A DNA stretch of 53,269 nucleotides from JACQSR01 sp042577505 (GCA_042577505.1 JBHPEA010000003.1:1-53269), one strand, 5' to 3'. Positions 1 to 9,110 are shown, counted from the first letter of the stretch. Made by a program: numbers and translations. The notes: generated by a model from the letters alone, not told the origin.

Positions 1-364
1 ATTTTTGGCCAAGATTTTCGAAATATTTAGTAAATACAAAAAAAGTGTAGATTTAATCGCTACCACCGAAGTAAGCGTTTCGGTATCAATTGATAATGAC
101 TCCCACATTAAAGATATCGTTAATGAACTTAAACATGTAGGGGAAATTACAATCAATCCTGATAGGGTTTCTATATCCATAATTGGAGATGGACTTAAAT
201 CTACCCAGGGTAGGGCTGGTAAGATTTTTAGTGTGGTAGGAGAACAAGGAGCTAATATAGAGATGATCACCCAGGGCGCCTCAGAAATCAATGCTACATT
301 TGTTATAGAAAAAGACAAATTCGAACCAGTTATAACTGCCCTTCATAAAGAGTTCTTTGAGTAA
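1..364 (+). CDS. lysC: Aspartate kinase, C-terminal part (5' truncated by window edge)
   Basis: This is the C-terminal tail of aspartate kinase, which phosphorylates L-aspartate in the first step of lysine, threonine and methionine synthesis. The reading frame is open to the left edge of the window, so the first visible codons are internal and the TTG at 5 is probably not a start. The visible 120 residues resemble the end of the catalytic domain plus the paired ACT regulatory domains: the segment around IATTEVSVSVSID is typical of ACT1, and GRAGKIFSVVGEQGANIEMI is typical of ACT2. ACT domains usually bind lysine or threonine for feedback inhibition. The next pathway gene, asd, lies at 43369. 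Family assignment is strong; which end product regulates it cannot be read from this part. Confidence 0.88.
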   Translation, partial: FLAKIFEIFSKYKKSVDLIATTEVSVSVSIDNDSHIKDIVNELKHVGEITINPDRVSISIIGDGLKSTQGRAGKIFSVVGEQGANIEMITQGASEINATFVIEKDKFEPVITALHKEFFE

Positions 365-393
365 GTTGTTGTTACTATCCATCAATAACGAAA

Positions 394-404
394 ACTATAT
401 AAAG
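394..404 (+). promoter_or_regulatory. TATA box for the secreted acidic protein gene
   Basis: ACTATATAAAG lies about 28 nt before the ATG at 427. This is the spacing seen at most first genes in this window and predicts a leaderless or near-leaderless transcript. Confidence 0.55.
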
Positions 405-426
405 TTAAATTCATTATCCCTATACT

Positions 427-1503
427 ATGTACAAACACTTAATTATAATCTGCCTAGTATTCTTATTAGTTCCAGTTGTATTAGCTGATAATGTAGAACT
501 CCAAAATGTTAAAATTTACGTTGATGGAGACAGACAATCAGGATCTGTAGAAATTAGACCTAATTCAAATCTAACGATAGAAATCCAAGTTGAGAGCGAT
601 ATTGAAGACGAAGATACTGAAGTCGAAGAAGTTAATGTTGAGATAATCATAGAGGATCTTGATGATGGAAGGGATATCGATTATGAATTTGAAGAGTTTT
701 CTATGGAACATTCAGAGGAGATCACCCTTAAAAAAAATATTCAGGTTCCCTATATTCTCGATGAAGAAACTTATTTACTTACTGTTAAATTAAAAGCAGA
801 TGATGATGAAGGGAATGACTATAAAGATGAAGATGAATTCGATTTAATAGTGGAAAAGGAACAAAATGAAGTAGTTGTTTCAGATTACTCTTTCTCACCT
901 TCCGACATACAATGTGATCAAGATGTAACCTTAAACCTTGAGATTACCAATATTGGCGAGGAGAAGGAGTATAATGTTATAATTGAATTGGAAAGTAATA
1001 TTCTTGATTTTAATGAAAAAACTAATGATATTGATTTAGATGAAGAGGGGGATGACAGCCAATATGAGAAAGATTATACAATTTCCATCCCTGAAAATAT
1101 CAAAGGCAGCGTTCAAATTAAGGTTAGTCTAACATACGATAATGATGATATAACCGATGAAACCTACATCCCTTTTACCGTACAATGTGAAAGTAAGCAA
1201 GTTGAGAATCCAGAACCTGAGGAAGAACCAGATACACCGGTTACACCTCAAGAACCAAAAGATGAAGAAGAAAATGAAGAGGAAGATCCCATTGTCCCAG
1301 ATACTATAGATGATGATGAAGAAACAGACCCAATTACAATTACAACTGAACCTTCAGTGCTTCCCAACGCGGGTTACATTAGTACAGAAGAAAAATCATT
1401 CCTTGATAACTTCGATGAAACAACAACTTTAATCATACTAGGAGAAATTCTTGTGATTTTTATTATACTTTTTATCATACTACTTATAAGATCTTCTAAA
1501 TAG
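427..1503 (+). CDS. Secreted, membrane-anchored acidic protein with CARDB/COG1361-like domains
   Basis: No specific function is recognised. Residues 1-20 form a signal peptide (hydrophobic IICLVFLLVPVVLA, then AD). Residues 21-255 are rich in Asp/Glu and beta-strand patterns, in the style of CARDB/NEW3 or COG1361 domains: an adhesive, Ig-like fold common in archaeal surface proteins. Two cysteines, in the contexts DIQCDQDV and TVQCES, could form a disulfide. Residues 255-305 are a Pro/Glu/Asp/Thr-rich stalk, and residues 333-355 are a C-terminal transmembrane helix followed by a short basic tail. The likely topology is extracellular with a single C-terminal anchor. A protein of similar design is encoded at 29635. 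It has its own promoter and is followed by the TrmB regulator gene. Confidence 0.65.
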   Translation: MYKHLIIICLVFLLVPVVLADNVELQNVKIYVDGDRQSGSVEIRPNSNLTIEIQVESDIEDEDTEVEEVNVEIIIEDLDDGRDIDYEFEEFSMEHSEEITLKKNIQVPYILDEETYLLTVKLKADDDEGNDYKDEDEFDLIVEKEQNEVVVSDYSFSPSDIQCDQDVTLNLEITNIGEEKEYNVIIELESNILDFNEKTNDIDLDEEGDDSQYEKDYTISIPENIKGSVQIKVSLTYDNDDITDETYIPFTVQCESKQVENPEPEEEPDTPVTPQEPKDEEENEEEDPIVPDTIDDDEETDPITITTEPSVLPNAGYISTEEKSFLDNFDETTTLIILGEILVIFIILFIILLIRSSK

Positions 1504-1530
1504 GTAATATTACCACCAAACAGTGATAAG

Positions 1531-1540
1531 TTTTATAAAT
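1531..1540 (+). promoter_or_regulatory. TATA box that sets the TrmB-like gene start
   Basis: TTTTATAAAT is centred 26 nt before the ATG at 1562. The longer reading frame from GTG 1523 would place this box inside the coding region, so ATG 1562 is the preferred start. Confidence 0.6.
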
Positions 1541-1561
1541 AAAAGAACATTCTACCCAAAA

Positions 1562-2332
1562 ATGGTATTAAGTAAGCAACAGTTAACATTACTTAAAGAT
1601 AATTTCAGGTTGAATATTTACGAAATTAAAATCTGGACGTCTTTATTATCAAGGGGGATTTCTTCTGCTGCAGAACTTGCTGATATATCCGGCGTGCCTA
1701 GATCAAGATGTTACGATGTTCTTGAAACTTTAGAAAAGAAAGGTTTTGTTATTATGAAAATTGGAAGACCAATTAAATATATAGCAATACCTCCTAACGA
1801 TGTTTTTAATCGTGTTAAAAAGGAAATTACTAATGAGACAAGTAGAGTAATTGAGACAACAAATGAGCTTAAAAAATCAGAAACATTCAAAGAATTAGAA
1901 TTACTTTACAAAACAGGGATTACACACATAGATCCTCTAAAAATCGCTACATCAATAACAGGTAAGGCAAACATTAACATACAAATTCGAACATTATTTG
2001 AGAAAGCTAAATCAAAAATATCATTACATATTGAAAGCGATTCAATAAAAAGGTCTAACAATTTAAAATCACTAATAAAGAAGACTAAGAAATTGGGTAT
2101 TAAAACCACAGTATACACTAATGATAAAAAAATCAAAGACCAATTTAAAGAGTATTGTTCTGTTATTCTATGTAGAACAAATTTAAGGTTTGTAATTATG
2201 GACCAAAAAGAAGTTCTGTTTTTTACAACAGATCCAATGATCAATCCAACTTATGAAAACGCAGTTTGGATAGACTCTCCTTTCATTGTCAAACAATTTG
2301 ATTCGATAATTCAAAAGAACCTGAAACCGTAA
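1562..2332 (+). CDS. TrmB-family transcriptional regulator
   Basis: The N-terminal 85 residues are a winged helix-turn-helix of the TrmB type: LNIYEIKIWTSLLSRG, then an AELADISGVPRSRCYDVLETLEKKG recognition region, then a wing ending in RPIKYIAIPP. A helical linker (about 90-130) is followed by a C-terminal domain with alternating strands and helices (about 150-255), similar to the phospholipase-D-like effector domain of TrmB proteins. Family members sense sugars or other metabolites and act as repressors or activators. The effector cannot be inferred here. The neighbours are the secreted acidic protein upstream and proteasome beta downstream, with only a short gap holding the psmB promoter. 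ATG 1562 was chosen over GTG 1523 because of the TATA box. Confidence 0.75.
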   Translation: MVLSKQQLTLLKDNFRLNIYEIKIWTSLLSRGISSAAELADISGVPRSRCYDVLETLEKKGFVIMKIGRPIKYIAIPPNDVFNRVKKEITNETSRVIETTNELKKSETFKELELLYKTGITHIDPLKIATSITGKANINIQIRTLFEKAKSKISLHIESDSIKRSNNLKSLIKKTKKLGIKTTVYTNDKKIKDQFKEYCSVILCRTNLRFVIMDQKEVLFFTTDPMINPTYENAVWIDSPFIVKQFDSIIQKNLKP

Positions 2333-2333
2333 G

Positions 2334-2342
2334 TTTTATATA
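2334..2342 (+). promoter_or_regulatory. TATA box that sets the psmB start
   Basis: TTTATATAT overlaps the region just before GTG 2344, so that GTG cannot be the start of a transcript made from this box. Initiation is expected near 2365, leaving a short leader before ATG 2389. Confidence 0.55.
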
Positions 2343-2388
2343 TGTGCAGCTATTTCAAGAATACAACATAAAAAAGAATTTTTCTAAG

Positions 2389-3030
2389 ATGAGCGATAAA
2401 GAAGTTCTTAAATCCGGTACCACGACGGTAGCCATCGTCTGTAAAGATGGGATTGTATTGTGCGCAGACATGAGAGTGACATCAGGTTACTTAATATCCT
2501 ATAAGAAGTTTGAGAAGATTCTAAAGATCACTGATAATATAGCATTAACACTTGCGGGTACAGTATCTGATGTTCAACTCATTGTTAAGCTTATCAAGGC
2601 TGAACTGAGATTAAAGTCAATCAGAACAAAAAGAGAACCCTACATCAAAGAAGCAGTAAACCTATTATCAAGTATGGTTTACCACAACATCAGGAAAATG
2701 TCATTAATACCTGGTATAAGTCACTTTATTGTAGGGGGTAAAGATCCAACAGGTTATTATGTGTATGATTTAGGAGCTGATGGATCAATAACAAAATGTG
2801 ATGAGTTTTGTTCATCAGGTTCAGGTTCAGTTATGGCATATGGCGTTTTAGAGACTTTATACAAAAAAGACATGACAGTTGAAGAAGGCATTAAATTAGG
2901 TGTAAAATCTATTAATGCAGCTATTCAAAGAGATATTGCATCAGGTGATGGTGTTAATGTAGTAACCATTACTAAAGACGGTGCAAAAACAGTATTAACA
3001 AAAGAAACAACATATAAAGTTGAAGTCTAA
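2389..3030 (+). CDS. psmB: Proteasome beta subunit
   Basis: Catalytic beta subunit of the archaeal 20S proteasome, an N-terminal nucleophile hydrolase that degrades unfolded or tagged proteins in the cytoplasm. From ATG 2389 the precursor has a 10-residue propeptide ending in SG, cleaved before the nucleophile Thr (T11 of the precursor, motif SG/TTTVAIV). Counting from that Thr as 1, the family catalytic residues are present: Asp17 (CADMR) and Lys33 (FEKI), with the SGSG loop and the D...SGDG segment (Asp166/Ser169 equivalents) further on. The mature length of about 203 residues is normal. The gene is followed by a perfect inverted repeat and then fttA in the same direction. No alpha subunit gene is in the window. 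Confidence 0.95.
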   Translation: MSDKEVLKSGTTTVAIVCKDGIVLCADMRVTSGYLISYKKFEKILKITDNIALTLAGTVSDVQLIVKLIKAELRLKSIRTKREPYIKEAVNLLSSMVYHNIRKMSLIPGISHFIVGGKDPTGYYVYDLGADGSITKCDEFCSSGSGSVMAYGVLETLYKKDMTVEEGIKLGVKSINAAIQRDIASGDGVNVVTITKDGAKTVLTKETTYKVEV

Positions 3031-3049
3031 ATCTTCTTTTTAAGAAGAT
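3031..3049 (+). repeat. Perfect 8-bp inverted repeat between psmB and fttA
   Basis: ATCTTCTT-TTT-AAGAAGAT starts immediately after the psmB stop codon. As RNA it would form a hairpin containing a U5 run, so it could be a terminator or processing site. The same bases (CTTTTTAAG) lie about 25 nt before the fttA ATG and could instead be its TATA box. Confidence 0.5.
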
Positions 3050-3066
3050 ACAAGGCAATTCTTAAA

Positions 3067-4959
3067 ATGAGTGAAATCATTAAAGAGATCTTAAAGGAAC
3101 TTCCATCGGGAAAAATATCTGATGCAGGATTTGAAGGTGCCAATATAGTTCTCTATACAAAAGATCAGGAATTTTTCGTAAATAACGAAGGTTTAATACG
3201 AAAAGTTGTCGATAATTTCAAGAAAAGAGTAGAATTAAGACCAGATCCATCTATAACAATGGATCTAGAACAAGCAGAAAAAGAAATCCGAAAGATTATT
3301 CCAGAAGAAGCAGTTGTTGACCAAGTTATCTTTGATCCTCAACGTTCTCAGGTTATTATTGAAGCAGAGAAACCTGGCTTAGCCATAGGGAAACAAGGAG
3401 CAGTTCTTAGAGATATCCGAGCAAAGACCTTTTGGGTACCTTTGATTAGAAGAAAACCTGCAATAAGGTCAAAAATAATCGAGAACATTAGAGCAGTACT
3501 ATACCAAAACTCAGATTATCGAAGAAAATTTCTTGATAAAACAGGTCACAGAATATATGATGGTTGGGTAAGGGAAAAAAAGAACGAATGGATAAGAGTA
3601 AGTTATCTTGGTGGTGGACGCCAGGTAGGTAGGAGTTGTATACTTCTTCAAACACCAGAATCTAGAGTTTTAATCGATTGTGGAGTAAACGTTGCATCAA
3701 TAGATAATGCCTACCCATATCTAGAAGCACCTGAGTTTGATATCAAACAATTAGATGCAGTAATCATTAGTCATGCACATCTCGATCATTGTGGTTTTAT
3801 TCCGTATCTATTCAAATACGGTTTTGAAGGCCCTGTTTATTGTACACCACCTACAAGGGATCTATCAGCATTAATGCTCCTTGACTACGTTAAAATCATG
3901 AGATCTGAAGGAAAGGAACCCATTTTTACATCTGATGAAATCAGAGAAATGGTCAAACACACAATAACTTTAGATTATGAAGAAGTAACAGACATTACCC
4001 CAGATATTAGAATTACATTTTACAATGCAGGTCATGTATTAGGAAGTTCTATGGTCCATCTCCATATTGGTAATGGATTGCATAATCTAGTTTATACAGG
4101 TGACCAAAAATATGGTAAAACAAGATTATTAGACCAGGCCATAACTTCTTTCCCACGACTTGAAACATTAATGATCGAATCGACCTATGGTGGAAAAGAT
4201 AATAACCTACCAGAGAGAGAAGAGTGCGAAAAACAATTTGGAGAAATTATTTCTGCAGCAATTGAAAGAAAGGGTAAAGTTCTCATCCCTGTATTAGGAG
4301 TAGGTAGAGCACAAGAAGCATTAGTGCTTGTTGAGAGTCTTATTAAGACTAAGAAAATACCTGACATTCCTGTCTTCATAGACGGTTTAATATGGGACAT
4401 CACCGCAATACACACCGCATATCCTGAGTACTTAAATTCCTCAGTTAGAAAGCAAATATTCCATAAAGATGAAAACCCATTCTTATCAGATGTCTTCAAA
4501 AGGGTTGGATCTCAAAAAGAAAGAAAGGAAATTATTGAAGATTTGGGACCATGTGTGATACTAGCAACATCTGGTATGTTGTGTGGTGGACCATCAGTTG
4601 AATATCTCAAAGAACTTTCCGATAACAAGAAAAATCAATTGCTTTTTGTTTCATATCAAGGAGAGGGTTCTCTTGGTAGAAGAATTCAAAGAGGAGAAAG
4701 GGAATTCCAAATGGGTGTACCCGGGAAAGTAGAAGTTTTAAGAATAAATCTTCAAGTAGACACAATCGAAGGATTTAGTGGTCATTCAAGTAGACCCCAA
4801 CTTATGAACTTTATTGGACATTGCGAACCAAAACCAAAAAAGATAATTGTTAATCATGGCGAATCTTCTCGATGTCTTGACTTAGCAAGCTCAGCTCATA
4901 AAAAATACCGCCTTGAAACTCTTGCTCCTAGAAATCTTGAAACTGTTAGAATTCGCTAA
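3067..4959 (+). CDS. fttA: Transcription termination factor FttA (aCPSF1), KH-MBL-beta-CASP nuclease
   Basis: Archaeal homologue of CPSF73, a zinc-dependent endoribonuclease that cleaves nascent RNA at U-rich sites and terminates transcription. The 630-residue length is typical. Order of parts: two KH-like RNA-binding domains (about 1-145) with a GKQG loop at 108-111; a metallo-beta-lactamase core starting about 177 (VSYLGGGRQVGRS) with motif 2 HAHLDH at 236-241; later metal ligands in FYNAGHVLGSS and YTGD; then a beta-CASP domain with ATSGML and a final NHGE motif near the C-terminus. All key metal-binding motifs are visible. The stop codon abuts the convergent glucokinase stop with no spacer. 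Confidence 0.96.
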   Translation: MSEIIKEILKELPSGKISDAGFEGANIVLYTKDQEFFVNNEGLIRKVVDNFKKRVELRPDPSITMDLEQAEKEIRKIIPEEAVVDQVIFDPQRSQVIIEAEKPGLAIGKQGAVLRDIRAKTFWVPLIRRKPAIRSKIIENIRAVLYQNSDYRRKFLDKTGHRIYDGWVREKKNEWIRVSYLGGGRQVGRSCILLQTPESRVLIDCGVNVASIDNAYPYLEAPEFDIKQLDAVIISHAHLDHCGFIPYLFKYGFEGPVYCTPPTRDLSALMLLDYVKIMRSEGKEPIFTSDEIREMVKHTITLDYEEVTDITPDIRITFYNAGHVLGSSMVHLHIGNGLHNLVYTGDQKYGKTRLLDQAITSFPRLETLMIESTYGGKDNNLPEREECEKQFGEIISAAIERKGKVLIPVLGVGRAQEALVLVESLIKTKKIPDIPVFIDGLIWDITAIHTAYPEYLNSSVRKQIFHKDENPFLSDVFKRVGSQKERKEIIEDLGPCVILATSGMLCGGPSVEYLKELSDNKKNQLLFVSYQGEGSLGRRIQRGEREFQMGVPGKVEVLRINLQVDTIEGFSGHSSRPQLMNFIGHCEPKPKKIIVNHGESSRCLDLASSAHKKYRLETLAPRNLETVRIR

Positions 4960-5925
4960 TCATTTAATTAAATTTATTGCGTAAGCTGCACCAACAATTC
5001 CAACATTCTTTTCGATAATTATTTGTATTTGAATATTATCTAAAACCTCTTTTAATGATGGATTATCAATGAATTCTTTTTTGAATTTACCGGAAAATGC
5101 TCCCACATTACCAATTGCAATCCCTCCAGCAATGTATAACCCCCCATAAGGTAACGTCTCTAATGCAAAATTCCTAGCAGCTCGAGCATAAAATTTTATG
5201 AAAATATCCAAAGCCTCTTTACTACATTTATTCTTTCTTCTAGAATTTGAGATCTCTTTTGAATTTTGATTGGGAGCATTATGATACTTGTGGTGTTTTA
5301 AATATTTATAGATATTCTCTATCCCTCTTCCTGATACAACATCCTCGTAATATAAAACTCTATTTGTGTTATTTACTTTTTGAATAAATTTTGCTAAATG
5401 GAACTCACTTGCATAAAACAAAGGTAAATCTGCATGACCTCCTTCTGAAGGGTGGGGGATGTAGCATTTATTTTTTTTATTAAAAGTTAAAAAAGATTTA
5501 CCTAATCCTGTACCGGCACCAATTATAGATTTATTTCCAAATTTCTCTTCATTACCTCTCTTAATTATCCTAATTTGATTTTTCTTCAATACATTAATAG
5601 CATACCCCACTGCTTCAAAATCATTAATTAAAATAACTTTTTTCAAACCAAATCTTTTTTTAATTAGATTAACATCAATTATCCAATTAGTATTGCTCAT
5701 ATGAACTCTAGATCCTTCTATAGGTCCAGCAACAGCAAAACATCCTTTCTCAACTTTATATCCTCTTCTTTTTGATTCTTGTAAAAATATTTTTAGGTGA
5801 CTGTTGAATGATCCTATAGATAATATCTTCTTGTTAAACAAAATTTTTGCTTTTTTTGAATCTATCTTAATTATCCCAAAATTAGTGTGAGTGCCACCCA
5901 CGTCAACTCCCAAAACTATAGCCAT
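4960..5925 (-). CDS. glk: Bacterial-type glucokinase
   Basis: Predicted ATP-dependent glucokinase (PF02685 family), converting glucose to glucose 6-phosphate in the cytoplasm. The 321-residue protein has the N-terminal phosphate-binding motif DVGGTHTNFG (8-17), the catalytic INDFEAVGYA segment with Asp102, the GAGTGLG loop (136-142), and SEGGHADLP (160-168), where Glu and His contact the sugar in the E. coli enzyme. LYIAGGIAIG near the C-terminus is the second adenosine-binding motif. The run of motifs matches E. coli Glk better than ROK kinases, which carry a zinc-binding cysteine cluster not seen here. Archaea mostly use ROK or ADP-dependent enzymes, so bacterial transfer is likely. The gene is divergent from map. 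Confidence 0.82.
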   Translation of the reverse strand: MAIVLGVDVGGTHTNFGIIKIDSKKAKILFNKKILSIGSFNSHLKIFLQESKRRGYKVEKGCFAVAGPIEGSRVHMSNTNWIIDVNLIKKRFGLKKVILINDFEAVGYAINVLKKNQIRIIKRGNEEKFGNKSIIGAGTGLGKSFLTFNKKNKCYIPHPSEGGHADLPLFYASEFHLAKFIQKVNNTNRVLYYEDVVSGRGIENIYKYLKHHKYHNAPNQNSKEISNSRRKNKCSKEALDIFIKFYARAARNFALETLPYGGLYIAGGIAIGNVGAFSGKFKKEFIDNPSLKEVLDNIQIQIIIEKNVGIVGAAYAINLIK

Positions 5926-5945
5926 ACACCCAAATTCAATTTAAT

Positions 5946-5990
5946 ATTATTAAAGATTTTGTTTGCTAGCCAAAATGTTTATTAATAATA
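5946..5990. promoter_or_regulatory. Divergent promoters of glk and map
   Basis: On the minus strand CTTTAATAAT (5946-5955) is about 26 nt from the glk ATG. On the plus strand TTTATTAATA (about 5978-5988) is about 25 nt from the map ATG at 6008. Both genes are predicted to be leaderless. Confidence 0.5.
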
Positions 5991-6007
5991 GCCGTTAATC
6001 TCATCTT

Positions 6008-6886
6008 ATGACCTTAGAAGATTATAAGAAAGCTGGAAAAATTGCAAGAGAAGCTTTAGAATATGGAAAATCATTAATTAAGAAAGATTCTAAAATAGTT
6101 GACGTTTGTGATCAAGTTGAGAAGAAGATATTTGATCTTGGTGGAAATCTAGCTTTTCCTACACAAATATCTTGTAATGAAATTGCCGCTCACTTCTGTC
6201 CATTAGAAGATGACAAAAAAGTTTTTTCTAACCAATTAGTTAATCTCGATGTTGGCGTTCACGTCAATGGATATATTGGAGACAATGCATGTTCAGTTGA
6301 TTTGGGCGGATCCCATACAGAATTTATAAATGCTGCAGAAGATGCGTTAAAAGCTGCAACAGAAGTTCTAAAAGTTGGAGTAACCTTAAGTGAGATCGGT
6401 AGAGAGATTGAAAATTCAATAAAGAATTATGGACTAAATCCAGTAAAAAATCTTTCTGGGCATGGATTAGACCAATTTAATATTCATTCAATTCCACAAA
6501 TTCCAAATTATGATACAGGAGACAATACCAAACTCGAGAAAGGAATGTTCATTGCTGTCGAACCTTTTGCTACCGATGGTTCTGGTATGGTTCATGATAA
6601 AGGAGAACCTACGTTATTCTCCCAAACAGGATCAAAACCGGTTAGAGTGGAATTTGTTAGAAACATCCAAAAAGAGATAGAATCTTACCAAGGATTACCT
6701 TTCACAACTCGGTGGTTGAACAGGAAATTTACACCAACAAAAACTTCTTTCGCTTTAAAACAATTCAAACAATTAGATATTGTCCATGAATACCCTCCAC
6801 TTGTTGAACGAAGTAATGGGTGGGTTAGTCAAGCCGAAAACTCTTTCTACATAGATGATGAAATTATTTGCCTAACTAAGTTGTAG
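6008..6886 (+). CDS. map: Methionine aminopeptidase, type II
   Basis: Removes the initiator methionine from nascent proteins. The 292-residue length and an insert before the C-terminus identify the archaeal/eukaryal type II form. The five metal ligands of the pita-bread fold are present: Asp81 (NLDVG), Asp92 (IGDNA), His152 (SGHGL), Glu185 (AVEPFA) and Glu277 (SQAENSF). The substrate-pocket histidine is in FCPLE/AAHF near residue 62. The start at ATG 6008 fits a TATA box 25 nt upstream. It is followed at 6925 by EF-2 with its own TATA box, so the two may be separately transcribed. Confidence 0.95.
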   Translation: MTLEDYKKAGKIAREALEYGKSLIKKDSKIVDVCDQVEKKIFDLGGNLAFPTQISCNEIAAHFCPLEDDKKVFSNQLVNLDVGVHVNGYIGDNACSVDLGGSHTEFINAAEDALKAATEVLKVGVTLSEIGREIENSIKNYGLNPVKNLSGHGLDQFNIHSIPQIPNYDTGDNTKLEKGMFIAVEPFATDGSGMVHDKGEPTLFSQTGSKPVRVEFVRNIQKEIESYQGLPFTTRWLNRKFTPTKTSFALKQFKQLDIVHEYPPLVERSNGWVSQAENSFYIDDEIICLTKL

Positions 6887-6924
6887 AAACCTTTAAAAAC
6901 AAGCCATCTTCACCGAGAAGTAAA

Positions 6925-9099
6925 ATGGCAGAAAAAATGGTTGATAGGGTAATGGGCATTATGAGTGAGCCTATTCAGATTCGAAATATCGCAATTTGTG
7001 CGCATATTGATCACGGTAAAACAACATTCTCAGATAATCTTCTTGCAGGAGCTGGTATGATGTCCAAAGAAGATGCAGGTAAAGCACTGAAACTTGATTT
7101 TCACGAAGATGAGCAAGAAAGAGGAATCACAATTGATACTGCAGCAGTATCTATGGTTCACACTACAGAAGGTAAAGAATTCTTAATTAATTTATTAGAT
7201 ACACCAGGTCACGTTGATTTTGGTGGTGACGTTACCAGAGCTATGAGGGCTGTTGATGGAGCTATCGTATTAGTAGACGCGGTTGAAAGTATCATGCCTC
7301 AGACTGAGACTGTACTAAGACAAGCTCTTAGAGAATATGTTAAACCAGTTCTATTCATCAACAAGGTTGACAGATTAATTAAAGAGCTTCAACTAACACC
7401 TGAACAAATGCAGGAAAGATTTGTAAAAATTATTGCTGCAGTTAACAAATTCATTTCTCAAATTGCACCAAAAGATTACAAAGAGAAATGGCAAGTTAAT
7501 GTTCAAGATGGTTCTGTAGCATTTGGATCTGCATTCCACAATTGGGCTCTTTCATTAAATTACATGCAGAAAAATGGAATTACTTTCAAAGATATCATCG
7601 AAGCTTACGATGGTACAGATAAATATAAAGAATTAGCAGCTAAAGCACCCTTACACGAAGTTGTTCTTGACATGGTTGTAAATCATCTTCCAAATCCGGT
7701 TGTTGCACAAGAATATAGAATCCCTCACATTTGGAGGGGAGATTTGGAAAGCGAAGATGGACAATCCCTTATAAAATGTGATCCAAATGGAAAACTTTTC
7801 TTTGTTATTACTAAAATTGTCATAGATCCACAAGCAGGAGAAATCTCCGCTGGAAGGCTTTTCTCAGGGACTATGGTTAAAGGATCTAATTGTCATCTAA
7901 ATTTAACTAAACTACCTTCTAGAATCCAGCAAGTTTTCATATACAATGGAGCAAAAAAAGAAATTGTCGATAATGTTCCATGTGGTAATTTTATTGGTGT
8001 AGCAGGTATCAGGGGTTTCTCAGGAGAAACAATCACTGCTGAACCTTCAGAACCTTTTGAAAAAATCAAACACATTTTCGATCCAGTTGTTACAAAAGCA
8101 ATTGAAGCTAAAAAACCAGCTGATCTACCAAAATTAATCGAAGTTTTAAGACAAGTTGGTAAAGAAGATCCTACTGTTCAAGTTGAAATCAATGAAGAAA
8201 CAGGAGAGCACCTCCTTCATGGTATGGGAGAACTTCACTTAGAAGTTATTGAGAACAGAATCAAAACAGAAAAAGGAGTTGAAGTATCAACATCCCCCCC
8301 TATTGTCGTTTACCGTGAATCTGTTCTAAAGAAAGGTCAAGAAGCAATGGGAAAATCACCTAACAAACACAACCATTTCTTTTTCACAGTTGAAGTACTT
8401 GAACCAGAAATTCAACAAGCGATCAAGGATGGAAAAATTCCAGAGGGTCGTGTAAAGAAGAAAGACTCAATATTACGAGATGCACTAGTTGAAGCTGGTA
8501 TGGACTCAAAAGAAGCAGTAAAGGTGAAGGATGTCTATAAGGGTAATATGTTTATTGATGCCACTCGTGGTCAAGTCCATCTAGGTGAAGTTATTGAGAT
8601 GATATTAGACATGTTTGAAGATGTTATGAACCAAGGACCACTTGCTAAAGAACCTTGTTTCAATATTAAAGTCATTCTTAATGATATGAAGTTGCACGAA
8701 GATGCGATACACAGAGGTCCTGCTCAAGCATACCCTGCTATTAGGGAAGGTATCAGAGCATCTTTTATGACGGCTGGTCCTGTAATGTTTGAACCATTAC
8801 AAATTCAATTGATAGAAGCTCCTGCGGAGTTTATGGGAGAACTTTCTAAATTAATTAGCAACAAAAGAGGTCAACTATTAGATATGCAACAAGAAGGCGC
8901 TTTAGTTACTATAAAAGCTAAAATGCCCGTTGGAGAGATGTTCGGTTGGTCTTCGGATTTAAGATCTGCTACAGGAGGAAGAGGTAACTCTTCATTAATT
9001 GATCAGATGTTTGAAAGACTTCCGGGAGAACTACAAGAACGTGTTCTTAAAGTTATTAGGGAAAGAAAAGGTTTGACTGACTCTATGATTGGAGCATAA
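6925..9099 (+). CDS. fusA: Elongation factor 2 (aEF-2)
   Basis: Translocation GTPase of the ribosome. The 724 residues carry the G1 motif AHIDHGKTT (26-34), G2 GITID, G3 DTPGHVDFGG, G4 NKVD and the later EF-G domains II-V. The diphthamide loop near residue 596 reads AIHRGPAQAYP, so the histidine modified to diphthamide in archaea and eukaryotes is kept (His596). A CTTTAAAAAC box at 6891-6900 lies about 29 nt before the ATG. The order EF-2, EF-1alpha, uS10 is the conserved archaeal str-like arrangement, here without the usual preceding uS12 and uS7 genes. Confidence 0.97.
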   Translation: MAEKMVDRVMGIMSEPIQIRNIAICAHIDHGKTTFSDNLLAGAGMMSKEDAGKALKLDFHEDEQERGITIDTAAVSMVHTTEGKEFLINLLDTPGHVDFGGDVTRAMRAVDGAIVLVDAVESIMPQTETVLRQALREYVKPVLFINKVDRLIKELQLTPEQMQERFVKIIAAVNKFISQIAPKDYKEKWQVNVQDGSVAFGSAFHNWALSLNYMQKNGITFKDIIEAYDGTDKYKELAAKAPLHEVVLDMVVNHLPNPVVAQEYRIPHIWRGDLESEDGQSLIKCDPNGKLFFVITKIVIDPQAGEISAGRLFSGTMVKGSNCHLNLTKLPSRIQQVFIYNGAKKEIVDNVPCGNFIGVAGIRGFSGETITAEPSEPFEKIKHIFDPVVTKAIEAKKPADLPKLIEVLRQVGKEDPTVQVEINEETGEHLLHGMGELHLEVIENRIKTEKGVEVSTSPPIVVYRESVLKKGQEAMGKSPNKHNHFFFTVEVLEPEIQQAIKDGKIPEGRVKKKDSILRDALVEAGMDSKEAVKVKDVYKGNMFIDATRGQVHLGEVIEMILDMFEDVMNQGPLAKEPCFNIKVILNDMKLHEDAIHRGPAQAYPAIREGIRASFMTAGPVMFEPLQIQLIEAPAEFMGELSKLISNKRGQLLDMQQEGALVTIKAKMPVGEMFGWSSDLRSATGGRGNSSLIDQMFERLPGELQERVLKVIRERKGLTDSMIGA

Positions 9100-9100
9100 C

Positions 9101-9110
9101 ATTTATAAAG
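9101..9110 (+). promoter_or_regulatory. TATA box of the EF-1alpha gene
   Basis: ATTTATAAAG lies about 55 nt before the ATG at 9161. Initiation near 9131 would give a leader of about 30 nt, longer than most mRNAs in this window and carrying the Shine-Dalgarno sequence. Confidence 0.5.

Noticed and set aside
2344..2388. Proteasome beta starting at GTG 2344
   Set aside because: The GTG directly abuts the TATA box; ATG 2389 leaves a normal 10-residue propeptide before the catalytic threonine.
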